The notes below the pieces were generated by a model, which saw nothing but the letters and a program-made list of their open reading frames with translations, searched no databases and was not told where the DNA came from. Positions 32,758 through 40,732 of a stretch of DNA of 64,000 bases are shown here, piece by piece. The translations under genes were made by a program, and so were the position numbers. The stretch comes from Streptomyces cucumeris. Lineage in GTDB: Bacteria; Actinomycetota; Actinomycetes; Streptomycetales; Streptomycetaceae. The stretch covers positions 62,001 through 126,000 of the forward strand of contig NZ_JANCLX010000019.1 of assembly GCF_024295805.1 (NCBI RefSeq), written 5' to 3'. Position 1 is the stretch's first letter. Each line of letters opens with the position of its first letter.

Positions 32758-33036
32758 TCAGGCAAGGGAGAGGAACAGCTTCTCCAGCCGCGCCCGCATC
32801 TGCTCCCGGTCCGCAGGGGTCTGCCCGCCCTCGGCCAGGCAGTGCTGCAGACCGGTCGCGATGATCGCGAACCCTGCCCGGTCCAGCGCCCGGGAGACCG
32901 CCGCGAGCTGCGTAATCACGTCCTCACAGTCCCGGCCGTCCTCGATCATCTTGATGATCCCGGCGATCTGCCCCTGAGCCCGCCGCAGCCGATTGAGGAC
33001 ACTCTTCAGCTCCTCGGCCGCCATCTCCAGCTCCAC
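32758..33036 (-). CDS. cstR: CstR-type persulfide-sensing repressor (CsoR family)
   Basis: The 92-residue protein is an all-helical CsoR-family repressor: ELKSVLNRLRRAQGQIAGII, then MIEDGRDCEDVITQLAAVSR and FAIIATGLQHCLAEGGQTP. Two cysteines 29 residues apart match the sensing pair of both CsoR and CstR. However, the copper-ligand His four residues before the second Cys is replaced by Gly (TGLQHC), so copper sensing is unlikely and di/trisulfide sensing as in CstR is favoured. The start is GTG 33036, which follows AGGAGGCAGT; an ATG 18 bases upstream lies inside the operator. It converges with the TSUP gene and is divergent from a rhodanese gene. Confidence 0.88.
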   Translation of the reverse strand: MELEMAAEELKSVLNRLRRAQGQIAGIIKMIEDGRDCEDVITQLAAVSRALDRAGFAIIATGLQHCLAEGGQTPADREQMRARLEKLFLSLA

Positions 33037-33052
33037 ACTGCCTCCTGAATCC

Positions 33053-33068
33053 ATACCCCCATGGGTAT
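33053..33068. promoter_or_regulatory. third CstR-type operator
   Basis: ATACCC-CCAT-GGGTAT lies between the divergent cstR and rhodanese genes, a variant of the two palindromes before the cstB-like gene. It would give autoregulation and control of the rhodanese. Confidence 0.75.
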
Positions 33069-33113
33069 TCTAGCCCGCTCGACACCGCCACCGAGAAAAG
33101 GAACCTCCGCCCC

Positions 33114-33680
33114 GTGAACACCGCCACCGCCCTCCACCCGGCCCAGGCCGCCGAGGAACTGCACCACTACACCGTCATCGACGTCCGCACCCCTGGCGAA
33201 TACGCCTCCGGCCGCCTCCCCGGCGCCCACAACATCCCCCTGGACCACCTCGAAACCGCCCTGCCCGCCCTCAAGACCGCCGCCGCCCGCGGCAGGCTGC
33301 TGATGGTCTGCGCCTCCGGCAACCGCTCCACCACCGCCTGCGAACAACTCGCCGCCGCCGACATACCCTCCGCCAACCTGGCCGGCGGCACCACTGCCTG
33401 GATCCAGCACGGCCACCCCGTCCACCGCGACAACACCACCAAGGCCGCCTGGCCCATAGAACGCCAGGTCCGTCTCGCCGCTGGATCCCTTGTCGTCACC
33501 GGCCTCGCCCTGGGGACCCGCTACCGGCCCGCCCGCTGGCTGTCCGCGGCCATTGGCAGCGGTCTGGTCTTCTCCGCGCTCACCGATACCTGCGGCATGG
33601 CCGCCCTGCTCGCCAAACTGCCCCACAACCAGCCCCGCACCACCGACCTCAACGCCACCCTCGACGCGCTCAGCCGGTAG
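33114..33680 (+). CDS. rhodanese with C-terminal DUF2892-like membrane domain
   Basis: A 188-residue protein with an N-terminal rhodanese (YTVIDVRTPGEYASGRLPGA; active Cys in LLMVCASGNRSTTA) and a C-terminal hydrophobic part (WPIERQVRLAAGSLVVTGLA, WLSAAIGSGLVFSALTDTCG) resembling the DUF2892 two-helix membrane domain of YgaP-like proteins. YgaP is a membrane sulfurtransferase. The GTG start at 33114 follows AAAAGGAACCTCCGCCCC. It is divergent from cstR across an operator, so it belongs to the same sulfane-sulfur response. Confidence 0.9.
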   Translation: MNTATALHPAQAAEELHHYTVIDVRTPGEYASGRLPGAHNIPLDHLETALPALKTAAARGRLLMVCASGNRSTTACEQLAAADIPSANLAGGTTAWIQHGHPVHRDNTTKAAWPIERQVRLAAGSLVVTGLALGTRYRPARWLSAAIGSGLVFSALTDTCGMAALLAKLPHNQPRTTDLNATLDALSR

Positions 33681-33877
33681 CGCAGACGGGAAGCCACCGC
33701 CCGGAACAGACAAGCCCCGGCCGTGGGACCGGGTCCATGGCCTGTTCCGGGGCTGGCAGCGGGAACGGCACGTGGGCCCGGATGCTCACCCGGCTCCAGG
33801 CCGAGGCAGACGCCAAGGGCCGGAGTGTGGGATCAACCGTGAACCAGTGGCTGTGACCAGAGCAATCGCAACGGCCC

Positions 33878-34333
33878 TCAGACGACGTCGAATTCGTTGC
33901 CCTCGGGATCCCGCATGGCGGCTGCGAAGAGCCCCATGTCCGGCTCATCCTTGATCCGCAGCACGGTGGCACCGGCTTCGACCAGCCGTTCCACTGTAGC
34001 GCTGACCCGTTGGGCGCGGACGTCCAGTGGGACGTCACGGTCCCCACCGACCTTCAGGTCGAAGTGCCACCGGTTCTTGGCGACCTTCGGCTCCGGAACC
34101 TGCTGGAACCACACCCTCGGCCCATGTCCCGCGGGATCGATGATCGACTCCGGAATATCCCCGGCACCGGGCGGCAACTCCGCCTCGGGCACCCCCATCG
34201 CCGCCCAGTAAGCCCGCCACGTGGGGTGTCCGCCCGGCGGAGGCTCAGGCACGTAGCCCAGGGCCTCGGCCCAGAAAGCAACCATTCTCTGCGGATCGGA
34301 GCAGTCGATCGTCAGCTGCACTGTCATCTCCAT
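33878..34333 (-). CDS. VOC-family (glyoxalase/bleomycin-resistance-like) protein
   Basis: A 151-residue protein with two beta-alpha-beta-beta-beta modules of the vicinal oxygen chelate fold: VQLTIDCSDPQRMVAFWAEA and LGYVPEPPPGG at the start, RVWFQQVPEPKVAKNRWHFD then MRDPEGNEFDVV at the end. The C-terminal E in GNEFDVV is a usual metal ligand. Family roles range from lactoylglutathione lyase to antibiotic binding; no ligand is evident. The ATG at 34333 gives a normal length; the frame runs open far upstream without protein-like content. Confidence 0.88.
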   Translation of the reverse strand: MEMTVQLTIDCSDPQRMVAFWAEALGYVPEPPPGGHPTWRAYWAAMGVPEAELPPGAGDIPESIIDPAGHGPRVWFQQVPEPKVAKNRWHFDLKVGGDRDVPLDVRAQRVSATVERLVEAGATVLRIKDEPDMGLFAAAMRDPEGNEFDVV

Positions 34334-34526
34334 GCTCGGAGCATCCCAGGCAGGTCTGACAGAGGATCCATTCACCACGGGCCCCAGGGGACCCGCTCCG
34401 TAGAGGTACGGCAGACGCTGTCTTAGCGGGGTGTTAGTGGGGCGGCAGTGTGCCGATAGTGGCCCGGACCAGAGTGGTTGTTGTTCCGAGGACAGACCGA
34501 CACCGCTTTCCCTGGGGGAATCCGAT

Positions 34527-35177
34527 ATGAGCTCCAGCACCACGATCCGCACCGCCCGTCGCCGCACCGTGCGCGTTGCCGCCGCGGCCCTGACCGCAGC
34601 CGCCGCGCTTTCTGTGACCGCCTGCAACAACTCGGACGACACCGCATCGAAGCCTACGGCCGGGGCCAGCAGCGCAGACTCCTCTGCCGGTGCGCAGGGC
34701 AGCGATGCCCAGCCGGACAACGCCAACGGGTCGGACTCCGGGGGTGGTTCGGCGAACGGCGGGGGGAAGGGCAAGTTCTGCCGAGCGGACGATCTGATGA
34801 TGGAGGCTGTGGACAGCTCGCCCGACGAGAAGGTGGGTGAGGTCACCGTTCAGATGACGAACAAGGGCGCGAAGACCTGCTCGGCCACGGGGTTCGCGGG
34901 CGTCGACTTGAAGGACATCGATGGCACGTCCGCCCCGGTCCACCGCGGCGGTGAGCAGCCCCGCATCACCGATCTGAAGCCCGGTGACACCGCCACCTTC
35001 AGCATCTCGTACGAGGTCGACTTCAGTGGCGACAGCCTGGCGTCCCCGACCCACATCATCGTGACGCCGCCGAATGAGACCCACAGCGTGTCCCTGAAGT
35101 GGCCCGCGGATGCGCTGAAGCTGGCCGGTCCGTACGACGACAAGATCAAGGTCCACCCCGTCGGCATCGCCAACTGA
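34527..35177 (+). CDS. DUF4232-domain lipoprotein
   Basis: The 216-residue protein has a twin-Arg-like basic N terminus and a lipobox (LSVTAC, Cys33), then a Ser/Gly/Asp-rich linker (SGGGSANGGGKGKFC) and a C-terminal beta domain of the DUF4232 type (EVTVQMTNKGAKTCSATGFA, GDTATFSISYEVDFSGDS) common in Streptomyces surface lipoproteins of unknown function. The ATG at 34527 is decided by the signal peptide. It ends at a long, perfect hairpin. A truncated second copy of its 3' part and of the hairpin lies at 47.0-47.2 kb. Confidence 0.85.
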   Translation: MSSSTTIRTARRRTVRVAAAALTAAAALSVTACNNSDDTASKPTAGASSADSSAGAQGSDAQPDNANGSDSGGGSANGGGKGKFCRADDLMMEAVDSSPDEKVGEVTVQMTNKGAKTCSATGFAGVDLKDIDGTSAPVHRGGEQPRITDLKPGDTATFSISYEVDFSGDSLASPTHIIVTPPNETHSVSLKWPADALKLAGPYDDKIKVHPVGIAN

Positions 35178-35190
35178 GTACCGCGAAAAC

Positions 35191-35238
35191 GGCCCTGTGC
35201 TGGTGAAGCTCCGGACGGAGCTTCACCAGCACAGGGCC
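35191..35238 (+). terminator. 23-bp perfect hairpin after the DUF4232 gene
   Basis: The arms at 35191-35213 and 35216-35238 are exact complements around GA, 13 bases after the stop codon. It includes CCCTGTGCTGGTGAAG and its complement, which recur with a matching change on both arms at 47195-47241. Confidence 0.8.
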
Positions 35239-35387
35239 GTCCAGGTCGGCGGACTTGCTGTACGGAAGCAACGAGACGCCGGTATGGGATTCCCGCGGTG
35301 GTGAACCGCGGGTGAGGCACCAGAGGCGTCGTCACCGGCCTGGTACCTGTCGGCTGACTCGTCGACCATGCGGCCCACGCTGGGTGC

Positions 35388-35924
35388 TCAGATGCCGCTG
35401 GACTCGTTGTCCAACGCGTTCAGGGTGCGCCGCAGCAGATCGTTCAGCAGCTCCGCGGTGTCGGAAGGGAGGCGGTCCAGCAGCCGGGCGTGCGCCGTGG
35501 TGGCGGCCTCGACGGCCTGCTCCGCCGTGACCAGGCCCTGTTCGGTGAGCTGAACCCAGGTGCTTCGGCCATCGGTCGCGTCCGCGGTCCTGCTGACCAG
35601 GCCGAGTTGCGTCAGACGCCGCAGGACATTCGCGGTGCCGCCCGAGGTCAGGAGGATGGCGTTGCTCAGCTCGGTGGGCTTGAGCCGGTAGGGGGTTCCC
35701 ACTCGGCGGAGGGTGGCGAGCACGCCGTAGTCGGCGGGGGTGAGCCCGAACTTGGCCAGTTGGTGCTGGGTGGCTTTTTCGAAGAGATGGTTGAGCAAAG
35801 AGGTGCGCTTGGCGACCTCCAGAGGGAGACCGGCAACCCCGGGGAGTTCCCTCTGCCACGCGGTGATGACCTCGTCCACGTGATCGGGACGGGCCTTGCC
35901 GGTAGGCGTGGTCTCGGTGGTCAT
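35388..35924 (-). CDS. MarR-family transcriptional regulator
   Basis: A 178-residue MarR regulator. The winged HTH runs from FGLTPADYGVLATLRRVGTP through LKPTELSNAILLTSGGTANV and LTQLGLVSRTADATDGRSTW (recognition helix and D-x-R wing), flanked by dimerisation helices. The ATG at 35924 follows GGAGGGGC. It is divergent from a flavodoxin/quinone-reductase gene and the gap contains repeated ATATAGCTTTC sites, fitting the common MarR theme of a regulator of a redox-protective reductase. The inducer is unknown; phenolics or quinones are plausible. Confidence 0.92.
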   Translation of the reverse strand: MTTETTPTGKARPDHVDEVITAWQRELPGVAGLPLEVAKRTSLLNHLFEKATQHQLAKFGLTPADYGVLATLRRVGTPYRLKPTELSNAILLTSGGTANVLRRLTQLGLVSRTADATDGRSTWVQLTEQGLVTAEQAVEAATTAHARLLDRLPSDTAELLNDLLRRTLNALDNESSGI

Positions 35925-36096
35925 GCCCCTCCGTCCCGCTCGGCGGCTCACTCGGGATCCGCTGTTCCAACTCCCTCAGTCTAAAGCTATCCGCGTGCCG
36001 CCTGAGCCCCTGTTGAGAGGGTGTTCTCACCCTCTGTAGTCGGGCGCCCGCCTGACAACCGTCTTGTGGTCCCGCTGTGCGCGCTCTATTCTCAGG

Positions 36097-36119
36097 ATAT
36101 AGCTTTCCATATAGCTTTC
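36097..36119. promoter_or_regulatory. direct repeat ATATAGCTTTC, likely MarR operator
   Basis: The 11-mer ATATAGCTTTC occurs twice with a 12-bp period (36097-36107 and 36109-36119), and the inverted half-site AAAGCTAT appears near 35984 close to the marR start. The A/T-rich sites stand out in the divergent promoter. Confidence 0.6.
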
Positions 36120-36136
36120 AGGATAGAGGTATGGTC

Positions 36137-36736
36137 ATGGAACCGCGCATCGCCGTCGTCTACCACAGCGGATTCGGGCACACCGCGCAGCAGGCCGAAG
36201 CCGTCGCACGGGGCGCCGGAACGATCGCCCACGTCGATCTGATCCCGCTCCCCGACCTCCTGGACGAGCACTGGGCGAGCCTGGACTCCGCCGACGCGAT
36301 CATCTTCGGCACCCCCACCTACATGGGCGGCAGCAGCGCCGCATTCCGCACCTTCGTGGAAGCCACCAGCAGCGTCTGGGCGGACGGCCTCCGCTGGAAG
36401 AACAAGATCGCAGCCGGATTCACCAACAGCGGATGCATGAGCGGCGACAAGCTGCACACACTCACAGACATCGCCCTCTTCGCGGCCCAGCACGGAATGA
36501 TCTGGGTAGGGCTTGCCGAATACGGCGGCTGGAACACCTCCACCGGCACCAGCGAGGACCTCAACCGCCTCGGAAGCTGGCTCGGTGCCATGGCGCAGTC
36601 CAACAATGACGAGCCCCCCGAGTGCATGGCCACCTCGTCCGACCTGCGCACCGCGGAAGCTCTGGGAATCCGGGTCGCCGAAACGGCACGCGTACACCTC
36701 CTCGGCCGCGCCGCCCTGGAGCCGACCCTCGCGTGA
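36137..36736 (+). CDS. flavodoxin-fold NAD(P)H:quinone reductase-like protein (WrbA type)
   Basis: The 199-residue protein has the flavodoxin phosphate loop VVYHSGFGHTAQQAEAVARG, the second FMN contact IIFGTPTYMGGSSAAFRTFV and NKIAAGFTNSGCMSGDKLHT, the arrangement of WrbA-like quinone reductases. It probably carries out two-electron quinone reduction with FMN in the cytoplasm. ATG 36137 is chosen over ATG 36131 because AGAGGT then lies at a proper distance. It is divergent from and likely repressed by the MarR regulator. Confidence 0.9.
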   Translation: MEPRIAVVYHSGFGHTAQQAEAVARGAGTIAHVDLIPLPDLLDEHWASLDSADAIIFGTPTYMGGSSAAFRTFVEATSSVWADGLRWKNKIAAGFTNSGCMSGDKLHTLTDIALFAAQHGMIWVGLAEYGGWNTSTGTSEDLNRLGSWLGAMAQSNNDEPPECMATSSDLRTAEALGIRVAETARVHLLGRAALEPTLA

Positions 36737-36833
36737 ATGCGTGTCTTCGAAACGGGCCCGATCACGAAGTGTGTGTCCGGCTCCCAGCCGTGCTCCCCGC
36801 TTACTGTGTTCGGAACCGCGGGGGGTGTCCCAT

Positions 36834-36882
36834 CTGGATCGGGCATTCTGCGCCACGCGGCGGCCGGACCAGGCGGGACGGT
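36834..36882 (+). pseudogene. 49-bp copy of an internal piece of the flavin reductase gene
   Basis: The segment starting CTGGATCGGGCATTCTGCG matches 47645-47693, inside the flavin reductase gene, with three differences over 49 bases. It lies in the otherwise empty 36737-37211 interval after the flavodoxin gene. Confidence 0.6.
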
Positions 36883-37211
36883 GTAGACCGCGTCTTCAGG
36901 ACGACCACCGAAGTAAGGCTTCGGCGTTGCAAGCGGGTTGGTGACTTGACCAAGGGGCGGCGTCTCGGCCGTCGGGGGAGGAGCGGTACATGGCTGTCCG
37001 TCGGTGACGGTGGAGCCGCGTGCTGTCGGTTGTTGGTGTCGGCATACCTGTGACGCTCACACGTACGCCGACACCGGGCCGCGGTGAGGGCGGTCGTTAC
37101 CGTGCCAGTACGCATCACGGTCCATGCGCTCACCCCGGTCGCCCCGTGGCAGCCTGGCAGCCGGTTTCCCGCCGGAGCGTTCCCCCCCGGCAATCATGTT
37201 TGAATGCCCAG

Positions 37212-37871
37212 GTGACGGATCTCGACGTGCTCAGGGTGTTCTGCGGGCCCGGCGGCCGTGGCGGCAACGAACTCGGTGTGCTGCGCGACGGCCGTGCGGT
37301 CACCGGCGAGCGGGAGCGGCAACGGCTCGCCGCCCGGCTGGGTTTCAGCGAAACCGTGTTCGTCGACGACCCGGAGCGCGGCGTCGTGGACATCTACACC
37401 CCGAGCGCCCGGCTGCCCTTCGCGGGCCATCCTCTGGTGGGCACCGCCTGGCTGCTCGACCTGCCCGAACTGTTGCCGCCCGCTGGTGAGGTCTTCGCCC
37501 GCCAGGACGGCGAGTTCACCTGGATCACCGGTCGGCCCGAGTGGGTCACCGGGCGGCGCACCCGGCGGTACGCCTCCGCGGCCGAGGTCGACACCCTTCC
37601 CGCGCCGCCGGAGGGCGAGGGCTGGCTGTACGCCTGGGCGTGGCTGGACGAACCGGCCGGCCGGGTCCGGGCCCGTGGTTTCCCACGCCGGGGCGATGCG
37701 ATCACGGAGGACGAGGCCACCGGCGCTGCCGCGCTGACTCTGTCGGGCGAGCTGGGCCGCGCCCTCAACATCACGCAGGGGGTGGGTTCGCAGATCCTCA
37801 CCAGCCCCCAGCCGGACGGCTCCATCGAGATCGGCGGCCGGGTCGTCCTGGCCGGGACCCGGAAGCTGTAG
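37212..37871 (+). CDS. PhzF-family isomerase/epimerase-like protein
   Basis: A 219-residue PhzF-like protein, shorter than the usual 270-300. It has the N-terminal VLRVFCGPGGRGGNELGVLR, FSETVFVDD, the conserved TPSARLPFAGHPLVGTAWLL and late DAITEDEATGAAALTLSGEL corresponding to the second-half glycine-rich motif. PhzF isomerises dihydro-hydroxyanthranilate; most homologues are uncharacterised. The catalytic Glu of PhzF sits near position 45, and the E in FSETVFV may correspond. The start is uncertain: GTG 37212 or TTG 37200, neither with a strong ribosome site. Confidence 0.82.
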   Translation: MTDLDVLRVFCGPGGRGGNELGVLRDGRAVTGERERQRLAARLGFSETVFVDDPERGVVDIYTPSARLPFAGHPLVGTAWLLDLPELLPPAGEVFARQDGEFTWITGRPEWVTGRRTRRYASAAEVDTLPAPPEGEGWLYAWAWLDEPAGRVRARGFPRRGDAITEDEATGAAALTLSGELGRALNITQGVGSQILTSPQPDGSIEIGGRVVLAGTRKL

Positions 37872-38132
37872 CAGACCGGCCCGGATCGGCCCCGTCCGCG
37901 CCGCCTTCGGCTGCCTCGTAGCAGGCGTCGATCAGGGCACGCCTCGAATCTCATGTCGGGCGGCTGTTGTCGAGAGTGCGGTCATCCCCAGTGGTGTCCC
38001 GCGTCCCGTTCCAGGTGGCTTGTCTCACTGCATCCGCGATGGGTCGAGTACCACGACGCCAGAGCCCCCGCTGGGGATATCCCCCTCTCCGGTACTGGGG
38101 TGCGTCGGATCGTGCTCCGGTGGAGGCGAAAA

Positions 38133-38138
38133 TAGCGT
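38133..38138 (+). promoter_or_regulatory. -10 box of a likely leaderless promoter
   Basis: TAGCGT lies six bases before the ATG of the serine hydrolase gene, with the only purine-rich stretch (TGGAGG) too far upstream to act as a ribosome site. Confidence 0.4.
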
Positions 38139-38144
38139 TCGGTC

Positions 38145-39326
38145 ATGACTGTGACTCCGCGAAAGCACCTCGTCATGGCACTCGCCGTCACCTCGCTGCT
38201 CGTCGCCGAGGTGGCCACCACCGTTGCCCAGTCCGCCAGTTCCTCCCCTGTGGAGCGGTTGCGCCAGGACACCAAGGCGATCCACGCACTCGGAATCAGC
38301 GGTGTGCAGGCCCGCGTGATCGGGCCTGACGGCCGGCAGTCGGTCGCCACCAGCGGCACCGCCGACCTGAACACAGGCCGCCCAGTCTCCTCCGACGGCT
38401 ACTTCCGCATGGCCAGCACGTCCAAGACGCTGGTCGCCACCGTGGTCCTCCAACTGGAAGCCGAGGACAGGCTGTCCCTGGACGACACAGTCGACCACTG
38501 GCTGCCAGGAATGGTGCGGGGCAATGGCAATGACGGCAGCCGGATCACCATCCGCCAATTGCTCCAGCACACCAGCGGCATCCACGACGACCTGCCCGGA
38601 TACACCACGCCGAAGGAGTACTACCAGCAGCGTCACGACGTCCACCGCCCCGGGCGGCTGATTGCCCGCGCCATGGCTCATGCGCCGGACTTCCCGCCCG
38701 GCGAGGGCTGGGCGTACTCCAACACCGGCTACATCCTGCTCGGCCTGATCATCCAGAAGACCACCGGGCACCCCGCCCACCAGGAGATCGAAAACCGCAT
38801 CCTGCGCCCGCTCGGCCTCGACCAGACCCGATGGATGGGCACCTCCTCCACCCTGCCCCGGCCGCACGCCCGGGGCTACCAGCTCTTCGGCCCTGGTTCC
38901 CGGGTGGACGTCACCGACCAGATACCGGTGGACCATGAGAACCTTTCATGGGTCACGACCACACGGGATGAGAACCGCTTCCTCCGCGCGCTGCTCGGGG
39001 GCCGCCTGCTCCCGGCACGGCAGTTGGCCGCCATGAAGCGGACCGTTCCCGTGAACGCGGAGGTCCAACAGCTCTGGCCCGGCGGCCGATACGGCCTCGG
39101 CCTGGTCGAACGGCCCCTGAGCTGCGGAGGAACCTACTGGAGCCACGAGGGCGGGGACGGCGGCTACATCACGCTCAATGGCGTCACCGATGACGGCAGG
39201 CGCAGCGCCGTGGTGTGCATGTCCGAGGCACGCGGCGACACTCCTGAGCACATCCTGGGCCAGGAGAACGCCGTCAGTGCCCTGATCGACCACGCACTGT
39301 GCCCCGGGGGCCTCAACGCCGCGTGA
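38145..39326 (+). CDS. secreted serine hydrolase (class C beta-lactamase/DD-peptidase family)
   Basis: The 393-residue protein has an N-terminal signal segment (LVMALAVTSLLVAEVATTVA) and the catalytic motifs of the beta-lactamase/DD-carboxypeptidase family: S91-T-S-K94 in RMASTSKTLV, Y191-S-N in WAYSNTGY, and a late HEGGDGGY in the position of the KTG/HxG motif. HTSGIHDDLPGY is also typical. Family members are D-alanyl-D-alanine carboxypeptidases, D-aminopeptidases or esterases acting outside the membrane. Antibiotic hydrolysis is possible but not indicated. It stands alone, with a leaderless-type promoter. Confidence 0.9.
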   Translation: MTVTPRKHLVMALAVTSLLVAEVATTVAQSASSSPVERLRQDTKAIHALGISGVQARVIGPDGRQSVATSGTADLNTGRPVSSDGYFRMASTSKTLVATVVLQLEAEDRLSLDDTVDHWLPGMVRGNGNDGSRITIRQLLQHTSGIHDDLPGYTTPKEYYQQRHDVHRPGRLIARAMAHAPDFPPGEGWAYSNTGYILLGLIIQKTTGHPAHQEIENRILRPLGLDQTRWMGTSSTLPRPHARGYQLFGPGSRVDVTDQIPVDHENLSWVTTTRDENRFLRALLGGRLLPARQLAAMKRTVPVNAEVQQLWPGGRYGLGLVERPLSCGGTYWSHEGGDGGYITLNGVTDDGRRSAVVCMSEARGDTPEHILGQENAVSALIDHALCPGGLNAA

Positions 39327-39518
39327 GCGGAGCTCATCCCGTCGAGAGCCGCGTCCCGACTCGCCATCGGCATGGGCCGTCAGCGTAAGCGCAGGTCAGA
39401 CCACAGCATCAACGAGCCCGAAGCCTTCCGGGATCCCTTCCAGCAACTCCCGCCGCGCTGGGTTGAACTCGGCGTCGGCCATCATCCCTATGATCGATCT
39501 CGGTCGAAAGGGGGCCGG

Positions 39519-40280
39519 ATGGACCGGACCATACGCACCGTCGAGGATGTTCTCGCGCTCCTGGACGGGCGCTTCACCTCTGACTCCGATGACTCCGAGG
39601 CCGACCGCTTGGCGACCGGCGACGGCAAGGGCTTCTGGGATCGCTTCTACGCCGACCGGTCAAGGCCGGTCCCGTTCTTCGCGGCGAAGCCGGACGAGAA
39701 CCTGGCTGCCTACCTCGACCAGGGCCTGATCAGTGCTGGTCGGGCTCTGGACCTGGGGTGCGGGCCGGGTCGCAACGCCCTGTATCTCGCCTCGCACGGC
39801 TTCGAGGTGGACGCCGTCGACCTCTCCCCGGTCGCCATCGCTTGGGCCAAAGACCGGGCACACGCGGCTGGAGTCGACGTTCGCTTCCTCTGCGGTGACG
39901 CTTTCGCTCTCCCCGCCGCCGAGTTGAGGGGCCGGTACGACTTGGTCGTCGACTCAGGATGCTTCCATCACCTGCCGCCGCATCGCCGTGTCAGCTACCT
40001 GGCTCTCCTCGATCGAGTCCTGGCCGCTGGCGGCCATCTCGCCCTCACCAGCTTCGCCGCCGGCGAGGGCGGCATGGGGTCGGAGCTCGCCGACGCGGAC
40101 ATCTATAGTGAACGGGAATTGCGGGGCGGCCTCGCGTACACACCCGAATCCCTGCGCTGGATCTTCTCTGACCTTGTAGAGGTCGAACTGCGCCGCATGC
40201 GAGAGGAGCCACCCGAGTCATCGCTCTTCGGGGCGGCATTCCTGTGGACCGCGCTGTTCCGCCGGGACGTGATGACATGA
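39519..40280 (+). CDS. SAM-dependent methyltransferase
   Basis: A 253-residue class I methyltransferase. Motif I is RALDLGCGPGRNALYLASHG, motif II FEVDAVDLSPVAIAWAKDRA, motif IV YDLVVDSGCFHHLPPHRR. The N-terminal segment FWDRFYADRSRPVPFFAAKP and DSGCFHHLPP place it with the tellurite-resistance/thiopurine-like TehB-type group, although the acceptor is unknown. The ATG at 39519 follows GAAAGGGGGCCGG; the frame is open upstream but unlike protein. The gene is followed by a 450-bp gap. Confidence 0.88.
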   Translation: MDRTIRTVEDVLALLDGRFTSDSDDSEADRLATGDGKGFWDRFYADRSRPVPFFAAKPDENLAAYLDQGLISAGRALDLGCGPGRNALYLASHGFEVDAVDLSPVAIAWAKDRAHAAGVDVRFLCGDAFALPAAELRGRYDLVVDSGCFHHLPPHRRVSYLALLDRVLAAGGHLALTSFAAGEGGMGSELADADIYSERELRGGLAYTPESLRWIFSDLVEVELRRMREEPPESSLFGAAFLWTALFRRDVMT

Positions 40281-40732
40281 GGCGGCGTCGGCCTGCTCAC
40301 GATGTCCTTGAGGCGCCTTCCGTCGGCATTCGTGGTCCGTCAGGTGGTGCAGCGACGGATCACGCTGCCCAGGTCCTCGGCCGACGCCGTCGAGGTGGGC
40401 GCTTTGTCGACATCGCACAGACATGATCCATGGCCTGTAGAGTCTCAGAATCTCACGGCTGGTACCGGATGAACGCCGGATCCGACGTGGCGCCGAGATA
40501 TGCAGGTCAGGCCTGTACTTCGTCCGCGTTGAAGCACCGGCACATGTCCAGGCGGCTGCGCCGGGAACATTCGGGCCGGTCGGCGCGGTTGCATCGACCG
40601 GGGGACCGGCGCCGCATGGGCGGGGAACGCGGAGACCACGAGGTCGTCCGCCCCACCAGGATCCGGGCCCAGGATCGCGGTACGACCGCCGCGCATTCGG
40701 ACCAAGACGTATTACTGCAGGAGGACCCTTTC
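40281..40732. other. 452-bp gap without a supportable gene
   Basis: Open frames here are shadows of each other and Arg-rich. The only functional element I see is the ribosome site GCAGGAGG just before the PIG-L gene. Confidence 0.4.

Noticed and set aside
36750..37200. Search for a gene between flavodoxin and PhzF
   Set aside because: Only the 49-bp reductase fragment could be supported; other frames are random.
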